Made by a program: the position numbers and the translations under genes | The notes under the pieces: model-generated | Database searches by the model: none | Told to the model about the DNA's origin: nothing | Seen by the model: the letters and a program-made list of their open reading frames with translations, nothing else | Shown here: positions 9,046-17,039 of the stretch, one piece after another | Layout of the letters: every line of letters begins with the position of its first letter | How positions within the stretch are numbered: position 1 is the first letter of the stretch | NCBI GenBank assembly: GCA_002403075.1 | Contig: DHHB01000010.1 | Span: forward strand, 9,785-33,438 | Length of the DNA: 23,654 nt | Direction of reading: 5' to 3' | Source of the DNA: a bacterium UBP1_UBA4783 | GTDB lineage: Bacteria; Krumholzibacteriota; Krumholzibacteriia; Krumholzibacteriales; Krumholzibacteriaceae

Positions 9046-9519
9046 TTAGAATACGTACCGGATGCCGAGTCCTCCGTTGAGATCCGCCTCGGTCTCCGGA
9101 GCGAAATCGACGATCGGAGCGATCTCGAAGAAGACGCTCATCGGATACGCGTCGGTGAGATACTCGGCGCCGAGCACGAGCCGGAGACCGATCCGGCTGT
9201 CGTCGTCGTCGAACCTGACCCGGCCGCCGATGCCGAAGTAGATCGGCAGGCTGCCCGGATCGACCTCGAAGAACTCGTAGTTGTGAAACAGGTAATCGCA
9301 GTGGAAATGGAACTGCCCGTCCCGCTGGAACGACCACGCGGCCCCGAAATCGAAGGCGTTGACCCGCGACGTCCAGTACTTGGCGCTGAGCCCCGTCGGC
9401 TCGCCGAGGATGACGCCGAGCTCCCAGACGCCGCCGGCGGGCTCGACCGCCGCCGCCGGCGCGGCCGAGATGGTACAGATGACGAGAACGAGCCCCAGCG
9501 AGAGAGAGTGCCGCTTCAT
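9046..9519 (-). CDS. Small outer-membrane beta-barrel protein (DUF3996-like)
   Basis: 157 residues. A signal peptide covers residues 1-24 (cleavage near AAA/VEP). The mature part alternates hydrophobic and polar residues as short barrel strands, contains the phrase GVILGEPTGLSAKYW typical of small eight-strand-like DUF3996 proteins, and ends in phenylalanine (GIRYVF), as expected for BAM recognition. AGGAGG sits 5 nt before the ATG, and the ATG overlaps the stop of the MauE/DoxX gene (ATGA), so translation is coupled. Substrate or partner unknown; no enzyme motif is present. Confidence 0.83.
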   Translation of the reverse strand: MKRHSLSLGLVLVICTISAAPAAAVEPAGGVWELGVILGEPTGLSAKYWTSRVNAFDFGAAWSFQRDGQFHFHCDYLFHNYEFFEVDPGSLPIYFGIGGRVRFDDDDSRIGLRLVLGAEYLTDAYPMSVFFEIAPIVDFAPETEADLNGGLGIRYVF

Positions 9520-10043
9520 GACGACCTCCTTCTGAAGGAAACGACGAAACGGTGAACGGGTGCGGTGAGAACGACGAGAGAGGCGGCGAGATAGATCGCG
9601 TCCTCAAGGAGCTTCTTCCAGGCGTAGGTCGCGCCGAAGCCGCACCCGCAGTCGAAATACACCTCGAGGAACGGCGTCCCCGCCCGGACGATGCCGATCG
9701 TGCGGTACGAGATAACCGCGATGAAAACGGCGTTCAGGACGGCGAGCGCGAGCGCCGAGCCGCGCAGCAGAACGCCCGTAACGAGCGAGAGGCCGCAGAG
9801 GAGCTCGAGCCACGGGAGCACGATCGCCGTGACGTAGACGAGCGGCCCGAGATCGAAAACGCCGTACGCGCGGATCTCGTCGGCGAAGAGAAGCGGCTTC
9901 CCGATCTTCTGGACCGCGGCGTAGATGAAGACCGCGGCGAGGAAGAGACGCAGCGCGACAAGGGCCGCCGGATGATGGATCAGCCGAGCCGCCCGCTGGG
10001 GCCGCTCCGCGGAGGAAACGCCGTTTCGATTCGCCGCGTTCAT
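9516..10043 (-). CDS. MauE/DoxX-family membrane protein
   Basis: 175 residues with four hydrophobic helices (about 28-48, 66-90, 94-112, 148-162). The motif DCGCGFG (131-137) between helices three and four, followed by KKLLEDAIYL, is that of MauE/DoxX-type proteins, which are linked to disulfide or sulfur redox chemistry at the membrane. The ATG at 10043 overlaps the rhodanese stop (ATGA) and has GGAG 8 nt upstream; the stop overlaps the next ATG in the same manner. The close pairing with a membrane-anchored rhodanese suggests the two act together on periplasmic thiols or sulfane sulfur (inference). The first 25 residues are polar and probably cytoplasmic. Confidence 0.88.
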   Translation of the reverse strand: MNAANRNGVSSAERPQRAARLIHHPAALVALRLFLAAVFIYAAVQKIGKPLLFADEIRAYGVFDLGPLVYVTAIVLPWLELLCGLSLVTGVLLRGSALALAVLNAVFIAVISYRTIGIVRAGTPFLEVYFDCGCGFGATYAWKKLLEDAIYLAASLVVLTAPVHRFVVSFRRRSS

Positions 10044-10540
10044 TCGCCGCGCTCCACGGGAAGATCCGCCGACCGCCATTCGGCGAAACCGCCCTTGTAC
10101 AGCAAGAGCCTTCTGTATCCGAACGAGTAGAGCTCCTTCGCGAGCAGCTCCGAGTCTTCGCAGGAATAGTCTGAGCAGTACACCATGATGAGCTCGTCCT
10201 GCGCCAGGAGCGGAAGCACCAGGTCGCAGTACGTTCCGAGCTGGTAATAATCGAACAGGATCGCCCCCGGGATATGCCCTTCCACGTAGAACTCTTTGGT
10301 GCGGGCGTCGACGACTCGGCCGCCGCTCTCGACGAAAAGACGCGCCTCCTCGAGATCGACGACGCGGATCGCCTCGGCGTGGAGGGAATCGACGACGCTG
10401 CCGTGAACCACCGGCACCCGAAGCGGCCGCCTGAACGGATTTATCCCGTTGCGATTGTACGCGTTGTGCGTGAAAGCGATGATGGATGCGGCGATCAAAA
10501 GAACGATCGCCTCCTGCACGGCGTTTCTCGGCAACTTCAT
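10040..10540 (-). CDS. Membrane-anchored rhodanese-like protein
   Basis: 166 residues from ATG at 10540. One N-terminal transmembrane segment (about 9-24) anchors a single rhodanese domain: VVDAR (76-80), GHIPGAILFDY (88-98), the active-site loop YCSDYSCEDS with catalytic Cys122 and a second Cys127, and KGGFAEW near the end. Rhodaneses transfer sulfane sulfur through the loop cysteine; the second loop cysteine could form a disulfide or polysulfide with it. The start is chosen because a -10 box ends at 10550, so the message should begin near 10543; the GTG at 10549 would lie before the transcript start. No Shine-Dalgarno sequence exists, consistent with a leaderless mRNA. First gene of a four-gene operon. 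Confidence 0.9.
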   Translation of the reverse strand: MKLPRNAVQEAIVLLIAASIIAFTHNAYNRNGINPFRRPLRVPVVHGSVVDSLHAEAIRVVDLEEARLFVESGGRVVDARTKEFYVEGHIPGAILFDYYQLGTYCDLVLPLLAQDELIMVYCSDYSCEDSELLAKELYSFGYRRLLLYKGGFAEWRSADLPVERGE

Positions 10541-10549
10541 ATCAGGCAC

Positions 10550-10578
10550 AATATACCGTCGAATCCCCTCGAATGCAA
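10550..10578 (-). promoter_or_regulatory. Promoter of the rhodanese operon, leaderless type
   Basis: Minus strand TTGCAT (10578-10573), 17-bp spacer, TATATT (10555-10550). The predicted start, about 7 nt on, is 3 nt before the ATG at 10540. Confidence 0.65.
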
Positions 10579-10583
10579 TACGG

Positions 10584-10612
10584 TTGACCCGTTTCGGCCC
10601 GGGGCATACACT
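10584..10612 (+). promoter_or_regulatory. Promoter of nth, leaderless type
   Basis: TTGACC (10584-10589), 17-bp spacer, TACACT (10607-10612). Only 9 nt separate the -10 box from the ATG at 10622 and there is no Shine-Dalgarno sequence. It faces away from the rhodanese promoter; the two -35 boxes are 5 bp apart, so polymerases may compete. Confidence 0.65.
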
Positions 10613-10621
10613 TTATACGTC

Positions 10622-11320
10622 ATGGGAACGAAAAAAGCCGACGCGAAAGCGGCGCGCGCCGTCCTCGGGACGCTGAAAAAGCTCTACCCGAACCCCCGCC
10701 ATTACCTCATGTTCGACGGACCCTACCAGCTCCTCGTCGCGACCATCCTCTCGGCGCAGTGCACCGACGAGAAGGTGAACGAGGTGACCCGCGCGCTTTT
10801 CCGGGACTATCCCGGGCCGAGCGATCTCGCCGCTGAGCGCATCGAGGCGATCGAGGCCGCGGTGCGCCCGACCGGTTTTTTCCGCAACAAGGCGAGGGCG
10901 CTCCAGGGCGCCTCTCGGGCGATCGTCGAGCGCTTCGGCGGCCGCGTTCCCGGCACCATGGAAGAGCTCCTCACCCTTCCCGGCGTCGCCCGCAAATCGG
11001 CGAACGCGATCCTTCAGCACGGTTTCGGCACGGTCGTCGGCGTCGTCGTCGACACGCACGTGATCCGCGTGGCGGGGCGTCTCGGCTGGACGCGGAACGC
11101 CGATCCGGCGAAGATCGAGCTCGATCTCATGGAGCTTTTCGAAAAAAGGGAGTGGCGCGATCTGCCGTTCTACCTCAAGAGCCACGGCCGCGCCGTCTGC
11201 AAGGCCCCGTCTCCGAAGTGCGGCGCCTGCGCGGTCGCCGCGCTCTGCCCCTCCGCCCTCGTCGAGCCCCCCGCGGCCCCCCGTCCGCCGGCCGCCCGCG
11301 CGAAAACGCGCCGGCGATAG
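10622..11320 (+). CDS. nth: Endonuclease III (DNA glycosylase/AP lyase)
   Basis: 232 residues. Removes oxidised pyrimidines in base-excision repair and nicks the abasic site. The helix-hairpin-helix LPGVARKSANAI (119-130) carries catalytic Lys125, VVVDTHV holds catalytic Asp144, and the iron-sulfur cluster ligands are Cys203, Cys210, Cys213 and Cys219 in the exact C-x6-C-x2-C-x5-C spacing. A 13-residue basic, proline/alanine-rich tail follows the usual C-terminus. The ATG at 10622 is chosen because the family N-terminus begins a few residues later and the promoter ends 9 nt upstream; upstream in-frame codons would not be transcribed. Monocistronic and convergent with the methyltransferase gene 25 nt away. 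Confidence 0.96.
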   Translation: MGTKKADAKAARAVLGTLKKLYPNPRHYLMFDGPYQLLVATILSAQCTDEKVNEVTRALFRDYPGPSDLAAERIEAIEAAVRPTGFFRNKARALQGASRAIVERFGGRVPGTMEELLTLPGVARKSANAILQHGFGTVVGVVVDTHVIRVAGRLGWTRNADPAKIELDLMELFEKREWRDLPFYLKSHGRAVCKAPSPKCGACAVAALCPSALVEPPAAPRPPAARAKTRRR

Positions 11321-11345
11321 CGGCCCGCGGCTTTCACGGATCGTT

Positions 11346-12347
11346 TCAGGCGGTATCTTTCCGGATCGCGAGCGAAAGGGACGGCGTAACGGTCGCTCCC
11401 GTGAGGCGGCGACACAGCTTCATCGCGGCCGCCGCGGCGCCGAGGAACGCCGGAGACCGCTTCGAGGTCGAGACGGCGCGCCAGATATCGATCCTGTCGC
11501 GCATTCCGAGGAGTGACGGCTCGAGGAGCGCCGGCGCGCCGCCCGAGCGCCGGATGACGCCGAGTATCTCGCCCGGGCTCCCGCCGCGTATCCCCTTGCG
11601 CAGGAGATCTTCCCATCGGTCCGTTCTCTTAATCCGCCGCGAGAAGAGCCGCGCGCACCGGAGGGCCGCCGGCGCGGGCAGGTAGTTGAGCAGCGGAAGA
11701 TGGGTGGAATGGGATTCGACGGGCGAGAACCGGTACGGCGTCTGATTCACGAAGAGAACGCCCCCCGCCCGCAGCCGCCCCCACAGCGCCGGCAGCAGGG
11801 CGGCGCGCTCGGCCGGGAGAAGGTGCTCATAGACCGCGCTCAGCAGGATGTGATCGAACTCGCCCGCCTCCCGGGGCACGGCCGTCGGGTCGCCGGATAC
11901 GAAAAACGCCGCGCGCTCGAGGCGGTAGTGCTCCGCCCGCAGGCGCGCCGCGCGGACGAGCCCCGCGTCGATGTCGACGCCCACGATCTCCGCGTCCGGC
12001 AGGAGCCGCGCGAGCACGGCGGAGGAGGCGCCCGCGCCGCAGCCGAAATCGAGCAGGCGCTTTCCCGCGAACTCCCCGGCGGCGGCGTAGCTCAGCACCT
12101 CGAAGCGGATGTTCCGCTCGACGTATCGCGGGTCCTCCTCGCGGAGGATCTCGTCGCAGAGAAAGGCCGGGCTCTTGACGGCGAGTATCGCCTCGACGAG
12201 GGGGACGGGATAGGCGGTCTCGCAGCTCGAGACGGGAACGAAGATCGACGGATCGGCGACGCGGACGGTCACCCGCCGCCTGCCGCCTCCCGTCTCCTCG
12301 ACGTCGACGGATCCGTCGCGATGCGTCAGCGTCGTACGGGCGCTCAT
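11346..12347 (-). CDS. SAM-dependent class I methyltransferase
   Basis: 333 residues. Motif I LLDFGCGAGASS (98-109), the acidic motif VGVDIDAG ending strand beta-2, and the post-motif FDHILLSAVYEHLLP identify a Rossmann-type methyltransferase. About 90 residues precede the fold, and some 110 follow it, including QTPYRFSPVESHSTHLPLLNYLP; that phrase resembles methyltransferases acting on cell-envelope or glycan substrates, but the substrate is not readable. Its ATG overlaps the stop of the CPBP protease gene (ATGA), so the two are translated together. Last gene of the TPR-CPBP-methyltransferase operon. Confidence 0.87.
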   Translation of the reverse strand: MSARTTLTHRDGSVDVEETGGGRRRVTVRVADPSIFVPVSSCETAYPVPLVEAILAVKSPAFLCDEILREEDPRYVERNIRFEVLSYAAAGEFAGKRLLDFGCGAGASSAVLARLLPDAEIVGVDIDAGLVRAARLRAEHYRLERAAFFVSGDPTAVPREAGEFDHILLSAVYEHLLPAERAALLPALWGRLRAGGVLFVNQTPYRFSPVESHSTHLPLLNYLPAPAALRCARLFSRRIKRTDRWEDLLRKGIRGGSPGEILGVIRRSGGAPALLEPSLLGMRDRIDIWRAVSTSKRSPAFLGAAAAAMKLCRRLTGATVTPSLSLAIRKDTA

Positions 12348-13147
12348 ACCGGTCCGCGCCTCCAGCGCACGGCGAGGACGGCCGCGAAGACGGCGAAAAC
12401 CGCCGCCGTGAGCCGGCCGAGCAGGGGATCCGCGTCGAGCGCGGGCGCGGACTCGGCGAAGAGATAGCTCCACGTGTTGATGCTCGTGTGGAGGAGAAGC
12501 ACCGAGAGCAGGCTTCCGCCGGAGCCGAGGTACACCCACGTAAAGACGACGGCGTTCGCCGCCACGAGAACGGCGAACACGGGGATGGAGGAGCCCTTCT
12601 GCGCCGCGCCCTCGAGCCAGAAGAGCGGCACGTGCCAGGCGAACCACATGGCGGCCACAAGGAGGCTCGCGCCGAGCCTGCCGCGCCGCTCGAGAAGCCG
12701 CGGGAGCGCGAAGCCCCTCCAACCGATCTCCTCTCCGAGCGGTCCGCCGACGAAAAAGATGACCGCGTAGTAGAACGGAAGCCGGGCGAGCCCGTTTCGA
12801 ATCGCCATTGTTTCGGATGCGACGCTCCTGCCGAGCGCGATATATATCGCGAGAGCGGCGGCGAAGAGGACGAGACATCCGGCGACGGCGAAGAGATACC
12901 AGCGGAGGCCGAATCGCGCCCGGAAGACCGGCCCGAGCAGCCCGCGGACGCCCCGTCCTCCTCCGAGCGCGGCCGCCGTCACGACCGCGCCGAAAAAGGG
13001 CCCGAAGCTTCCCGACCAATGCACGGGGAACGCGAACGGCAGGACGCCCCGCTGCGAGGCGATCATGAGCCCCCAGAGGATCCACGAGAATGCGCAGGAG
13101 AGGATGAAGAACGCGGCGACGGGATGCCGCTCCATCGTGGAACGCAT
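12344..13147 (-). CDS. CPBP-family intramembrane protease
   Basis: 267 residues with seven to eight transmembrane segments. The three CPBP/Abi motifs are present: GEEIGWRG with Glu139-Glu140 and Arg144, FAWHVPLFW with His172, and LLHTSINTW with His220 and Asn224. These form the glutamate protease site of the Rce1/CPBP clan, located at the membrane. GAGGGAG precedes the ATG by 5-6 nt. Followed by a methyltransferase overlapping by 4 nt; in eukaryotic CAAX processing a CPBP-clan protease is followed by methylation, but that enzyme is of another type, so the parallel is only suggestive. Processing of an exported peptide or immunity-type roles are equally possible. Confidence 0.9.
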   Translation of the reverse strand: MRSTMERHPVAAFFILSCAFSWILWGLMIASQRGVLPFAFPVHWSGSFGPFFGAVVTAAALGGGRGVRGLLGPVFRARFGLRWYLFAVAGCLVLFAAALAIYIALGRSVASETMAIRNGLARLPFYYAVIFFVGGPLGEEIGWRGFALPRLLERRGRLGASLLVAAMWFAWHVPLFWLEGAAQKGSSIPVFAVLVAANAVVFTWVYLGSGGSLLSVLLLHTSINTWSYLFAESAPALDADPLLGRLTAAVFAVFAAVLAVRWRRGPV

Positions 13148-13210
13148 GCGCGCGCTCCCTCCCTCGTTGCGGGGCGCCGGCCCCGGACGACGCGATCGCG
13201 GGCGGCCGTT

Positions 13211-14752
13211 TCAGCGCTTCGCGCCCGAGCCTTCGGCCGCGTTCCAGGCATCGAGCTTCTTTTTGAATACGGCCGCGAGCGAATCTCCGGGCGCGATCTC
13301 GATGTAGCTCTCGTACAGCTCGCGGGCGTTTCCGCGGAACCCGCGGCTCTCGTAGAGCTGCCCGAGATCGGCGAACACCCACGGCATCTCTCGCCGCACG
13401 CGGCCCTCGTCGATGTTGACGAGCTTCTGCAGGGCCATTATTTCGCCGTTGCCGTCTCCCATGTCGCGGTATGCGCGGAACAGGATCGTGTAGAGACCGA
13501 AATCCTTCGGCCGCGTGGACGAGATTTTCCTGAGATAGGTGGCGGCGTCGAATGGCCGCTTGGCCGCGTAGAAGAAGACGCCCTTCTGGTAATCGAGCTC
13601 GCCTTCGCCGAGAAGCCTTTCGAGCTCGGGCGTCTCGAGGATCTCGAGGCCGGCCGCGATCTGTCCCTCCGCGCCGAGCACGCGGGCGAGCTGGAAGAAT
13701 CCGCGCAGGTACTCGCGATCGAGGCGGTACGCCTCGAGAAGCGCGGCGCCGCTCTCGGTCCCCTTCCCCTGGAATCCGAGCGTGAGCGCGAGCGCGAAAT
13801 GATCGCCCGCGCCCGCGACGCCCGCCGCGATAATCGAGCGATAGAGCGCCTCGGCCGCGGCGTACCGTCCGGCCCTGATCGAATCCTCCGCCTGGATCAT
13901 CGTCTCGTATTTCCCGGCGGGAGGCGGCGCGAGGCTCTTCGGATCCGCGAGCGTCTCGGCGATCACGGCGGCGTAGTATCTGAGGTCCATCGGAACGTCG
14001 TTGCCCTGCGTCGCGCAGTTCACGGTGACGAGGCGGGCGCGCACGCCCGCCCCGGCGAGGCTCCGGAGAAACGCGAGGAGCGACCTCGTGCCGGTCCGGT
14101 AGGACGGATCCAGCGAGGCGAGGAGCTGGAAATAGCTGAGATCGATGTCGACGAGGGCCGTTTCCTTCGCGCCGAGGGATAGATCCTCGATGCGCGCGAT
14201 CGCGAGCGGAATCCCCGCGATCGTGCCGGTGACGATCTTCCCTTCCGCCTTGAATTCCCCCACCGCGGCGGCGGGGAACCGCCGCCGCTCGATGAAGAAC
14301 GCTCGGTACGTCTCGGGAGGCTCCTCGGCCGTCGGCTTCGCGGAAGGAATCACCCACACGACGCGCTTGTACATCCCGGCCATGTAGCCGACGGTGGCGA
14401 CCGCGCTCCGCTCGATCATCGGCGATATCGATCCGAGCGCGTTCACGTCGCCTCTCCGCAGACGACTCGCGACGGCCGCGACGCTGTCGACGTGGCTCTG
14501 GGGGAAAACGCCGAGGTCATCCCCGGAATCGACGTGCACGAGGACGTCGGCCCTCGCCTTCGCGTCGGTCCACACGCGCAGCGCGTCGACGTTGTTCTCC
14601 ACCGCGTACACCCTCTTGACCGGCTGCTTGCCGATCGTCGGGGCGCCGCCACCGCAGCCGGCGGCCGCGGCAATCGCGAGAAGGCAACCCGCCGTCGTCG
14701 AGAGACGTCCTCTGTGGCTTCGCACCCGGCATCGTGCGCTCGATATTCGCAT
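13211..14752 (-). CDS. TPR-containing lipoprotein
   Basis: 513 residues from ATG at 14752, with GAGGTGA about 5 nt upstream. The signal peptide ends in AIAAAAGC, a lipobox with a predicted lipidated cysteine near residue 33, so the protein is probably anchored in the periplasm or outer membrane. Residues about 40-280 form a domain I do not recognise, with a repeated acidic strand pattern (VLVHVDSGDDLG, TALVDIDLSYF). From about 285 to the end the sequence is helical with TPR-like periodicity: AGRYAAAEALYRSI, LAQLARVL-type and RGNARELYESYIEIAPGDS. TPRs usually bind partner proteins. Heads the operon with the CPBP protease (63 nt gap). No catalytic motif is visible. Confidence 0.85.
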   Translation of the reverse strand: MRISSARCRVRSHRGRLSTTAGCLLAIAAAAGCGGGAPTIGKQPVKRVYAVENNVDALRVWTDAKARADVLVHVDSGDDLGVFPQSHVDSVAAVASRLRRGDVNALGSISPMIERSAVATVGYMAGMYKRVVWVIPSAKPTAEEPPETYRAFFIERRRFPAAAVGEFKAEGKIVTGTIAGIPLAIARIEDLSLGAKETALVDIDLSYFQLLASLDPSYRTGTRSLLAFLRSLAGAGVRARLVTVNCATQGNDVPMDLRYYAAVIAETLADPKSLAPPPAGKYETMIQAEDSIRAGRYAAAEALYRSIIAAGVAGAGDHFALALTLGFQGKGTESGAALLEAYRLDREYLRGFFQLARVLGAEGQIAAGLEILETPELERLLGEGELDYQKGVFFYAAKRPFDAATYLRKISSTRPKDFGLYTILFRAYRDMGDGNGEIMALQKLVNIDEGRVRREMPWVFADLGQLYESRGFRGNARELYESYIEIAPGDSLAAVFKKKLDAWNAAEGSGAKR

Positions 14753-14796
14753 ACACTCACCTCGCTCTAACCGGCTTGTTCGCAACTCAATGTCCC

Positions 14797-14825
14797 ATAT
14801 TAAAAAAAGCGGTGTGCCCTGTCAA
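14797..14825 (-). promoter_or_regulatory. Strong sigma-70-type promoter of the TPR lipoprotein operon
   Basis: Minus strand TTGACA (14825-14820), 17-bp spacer ending in a T-tract, TAATAT (14802-14797). Predicted start near 14790, leaving a leader of about 38 nt. Confidence 0.8.
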
Positions 14826-14883
14826 TAACGCCCATCCGCCGCGCGGGTGTTTCCGGGGGTCTTCTTTGGCCTCCTAATTGAAA

Positions 14884-14912
14884 TTGAGTTGGGGCATGGA
14901 TTCTGATACGCT
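14884..14912 (+). promoter_or_regulatory. Candidate extended -10 promoter of the propeller-like gene
   Basis: TTGAGT (14884-14889), 17-bp spacer, TACGCT (14907-14912) preceded by TGA, an extended -10 element. Leader of about 20 nt with GGGAG 7 nt before the ATG. Confidence 0.45.
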
Positions 14913-14938
14913 GTCATCCGCCTTTCGGGAGACACGCC

Positions 14939-16918
14939 ATGTCCATTCATCGACATTCGTTCGCCGGAATTCGCTCACCGCTCACTTTCGCGCTGATCCT
15001 CATCTCGGCGCTGCCGGCATCCGAGGCCGTCGCGGGCTGGGTATACGGCGGCGCGCCCGTGTGCACGGCCGCGGGAGCGCAGACGCAACCCGCGATCGTC
15101 CAGGATGACCGCGGCGGGGCGATCATCGCGTGGATAGACGGCAGAAACGGATCGTTCGACATATACGCCCAGCGGATCGACGCACGCGGAGACGCACGCT
15201 GGACGAACGCCGGCGAGCGGATCTGCACCGCATCGACGCTCTCGTTCCGCCTCGTCTCCGACATGCGCGGCGGCGCAATCGTCGTCTGGGAGGAAGCGAG
15301 ACTCGGGTCGGCGGATATATTCGCGCAGCGTATAGACTCGAGCGGCCTTCTCGGTTGGGCGTCCGGCGGCGTTCCCGTATGCGTCGCTTCCGGGGAACAG
15401 AGCTCTCCGAGCGCCGAGAGCGACCTCGAGGGCGGAGCGTTCATCGCGTGGACGGACTTTCGCGGCGGCAGCCGATCGGACATCTACGCGCAGCGGATCG
15501 ACGCGGACGGCATGCCGCGTTGGGCTGCGAACGGGGTCGCCCTGTGCGCGGCGGCGTCGGACCAGACCGACAGCCGGATCGTCCCGATGAGCGACGGTGG
15601 CGCGATCGCGGCGTGGCGTGACCTACGCTCCGGTCTCCAATGGGACATCTACGCGCAGCGGGTTCTCGGGGCCGGTACGCCGGCATGGACCATCGATGGC
15701 ATCGCCGTTTGTCTCGCGGCGGGTCACAAGCGCGCCTTCGAGCTCGCTCCGGACGGGGCGAACGGTGCGATCGCTGCTTGGAGCGACCAACGATCCGGTG
15801 CCGCGGATATCTATGCGCAGAGAATCTCCGCGGCCGGCGACACCCTGTGGCCCGCGGACGGCGCTTGTGTCTGCAGCGCCGGATACGGCCAAACCAACGC
15901 CCGCGTAGTCCCCGATCAGGAGGGCGGGGCGATCATCGTCTGGGAAGACTGCCGGCATGATTACTACCTGCCCGATATCTACGCGCAGAGGTTCACCGGC
16001 TCCGGCCTCCCCGTATGGGAAGAAAACGGGGTGCCTCTCTGCACCGAGAAGGGAGGACAGTATCGACCGCGGATCGCGGGTGACGGCGGCGGCGGCGCGA
16101 TCGCCGCTTGGGTCGACGACCGGTACTACGAAATCGCCGGTCAACCGTACGACATCTTCGCGGCACGCGTACTCCCCGGCGGCGAGCGCCCCTGGGCGCA
16201 CTATGCGGGACGCATATGCACGATGCCCGAGAGCCAAGACCACCTGCAAATTGTTCCGGCCGCGGCCGGCGGCGCGATCGCGGCATGGACGGATTACCGC
16301 GGCGCCGACGCCGACATCTACGCGCAGAGGCTCGACGCCGACGGCAATCCTACGGCGACGTCGCTCCACGGTTTCAGCGTCTCGGTGAACGAAGGAACGA
16401 TCGAAGTCGTCTGGAGCCTCTCGAGGCTCGACGAAGGCGCGTCGTTCCGCGTGTCGAGATCCCGCGGTTTGTCGGATGATTTCGGCGAACTCTCGGCCGC
16501 GATCACGGCGTCCGGGCTTTCGTTCTCTTTCATCGACCGCGAGGTCGATCCCGGCGCGAGCTACCGCTATCGAGTCGCCGTGATCGTCGGCGACGAGCCC
16601 ACGACGTTGTTCGAAACCGGAGAGATCGCCGTCCCGACGCCGCGCTTCGCGCTCCTCGGGAATCATCCCAATCCATTCAATCCGTCGACGACGATACGCT
16701 ACTCGATCTCGGCGGAATGCCGCGTTACCCTCGCCGTCCACGACGTTTCCGGAAAGCGCGTCCGGTCGCTGTTCTCCGGCGTCCGAGCGCCCGGGACGCA
16801 CGCCGCCGAATGGGACGGCGCGGACGCTTCCGGCCGGCCGGCGGCCTCCGGAGTCTACTACTGCGTCCTCGCGGCCGGAAAGTTTTCGCGCGCTCGCGTG
16901 ATGATTCTTCTGCGGTAG
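14939..16918 (+). CDS. Secreted eight-repeat propeller-like protein with C-terminal sorting domain
   Basis: 659 residues. Signal peptide 1-32. Residues about 33-465 are eight repeats of roughly 50 residues with consensus GGAIIAWxDxRxGxxDIYAQRIDxxGxxxW and a cysteine shortly after (VCTA, ICTA, VCVA, LCAA, VCLA, VCSA, LCTE, ICTM). The repeat length and WxD pattern suggest an eight-bladed beta-propeller. Residues about 470-568 look like a fibronectin type III domain. From 572 an FlgD-like domain begins with NHPNPFNPSTTIRY and ends with SGVYYCVLAAGKFSRARVMILLR, the type A sorting module used for export and surface attachment in FCB-group bacteria. No secretion-system genes lie in the window. At DNA level the GACATCTACGCGCAG block recurs in most repeats, so recombination could change repeat number. 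Binding partner unknown. Confidence 0.9.
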   Translation: MSIHRHSFAGIRSPLTFALILISALPASEAVAGWVYGGAPVCTAAGAQTQPAIVQDDRGGAIIAWIDGRNGSFDIYAQRIDARGDARWTNAGERICTASTLSFRLVSDMRGGAIVVWEEARLGSADIFAQRIDSSGLLGWASGGVPVCVASGEQSSPSAESDLEGGAFIAWTDFRGGSRSDIYAQRIDADGMPRWAANGVALCAAASDQTDSRIVPMSDGGAIAAWRDLRSGLQWDIYAQRVLGAGTPAWTIDGIAVCLAAGHKRAFELAPDGANGAIAAWSDQRSGAADIYAQRISAAGDTLWPADGACVCSAGYGQTNARVVPDQEGGAIIVWEDCRHDYYLPDIYAQRFTGSGLPVWEENGVPLCTEKGGQYRPRIAGDGGGGAIAAWVDDRYYEIAGQPYDIFAARVLPGGERPWAHYAGRICTMPESQDHLQIVPAAAGGAIAAWTDYRGADADIYAQRLDADGNPTATSLHGFSVSVNEGTIEVVWSLSRLDEGASFRVSRSRGLSDDFGELSAAITASGLSFSFIDREVDPGASYRYRVAVIVGDEPTTLFETGEIAVPTPRFALLGNHPNPFNPSTTIRYSISAECRVTLAVHDVSGKRVRSLFSGVRAPGTHAAEWDGADASGRPAASGVYYCVLAAGKFSRARVMILLR

Positions 16919-16934
16919 CGCGCGGCGAGCGGCC

Positions 16935-16964
16935 TTGACACGGGCCCGCGGTCGCCCGTACCCT
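16935..16964 (+). promoter_or_regulatory. Candidate promoter of the phosphoglycerate mutase gene
   Basis: TTGACA (16935-16940), 18-bp spacer, TACCCT (16959-16964). Predicted start near 16971, leader of about 70 nt. Confidence 0.5.
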
Positions 16965-17039
16965 TGCCGTCGGACGGCGCGGGCGCCGGCTCCGGCGCGG
17001 ATCGCCGCCGCGGATCCCCGTTTTTTCAAGGAGAACGCA

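Noticed and set aside
14753..14785. Earlier start for the TPR lipoprotein
   Set aside because: It would place polar residues before the signal peptide and put the start at about the predicted transcript start, without a ribosome site.
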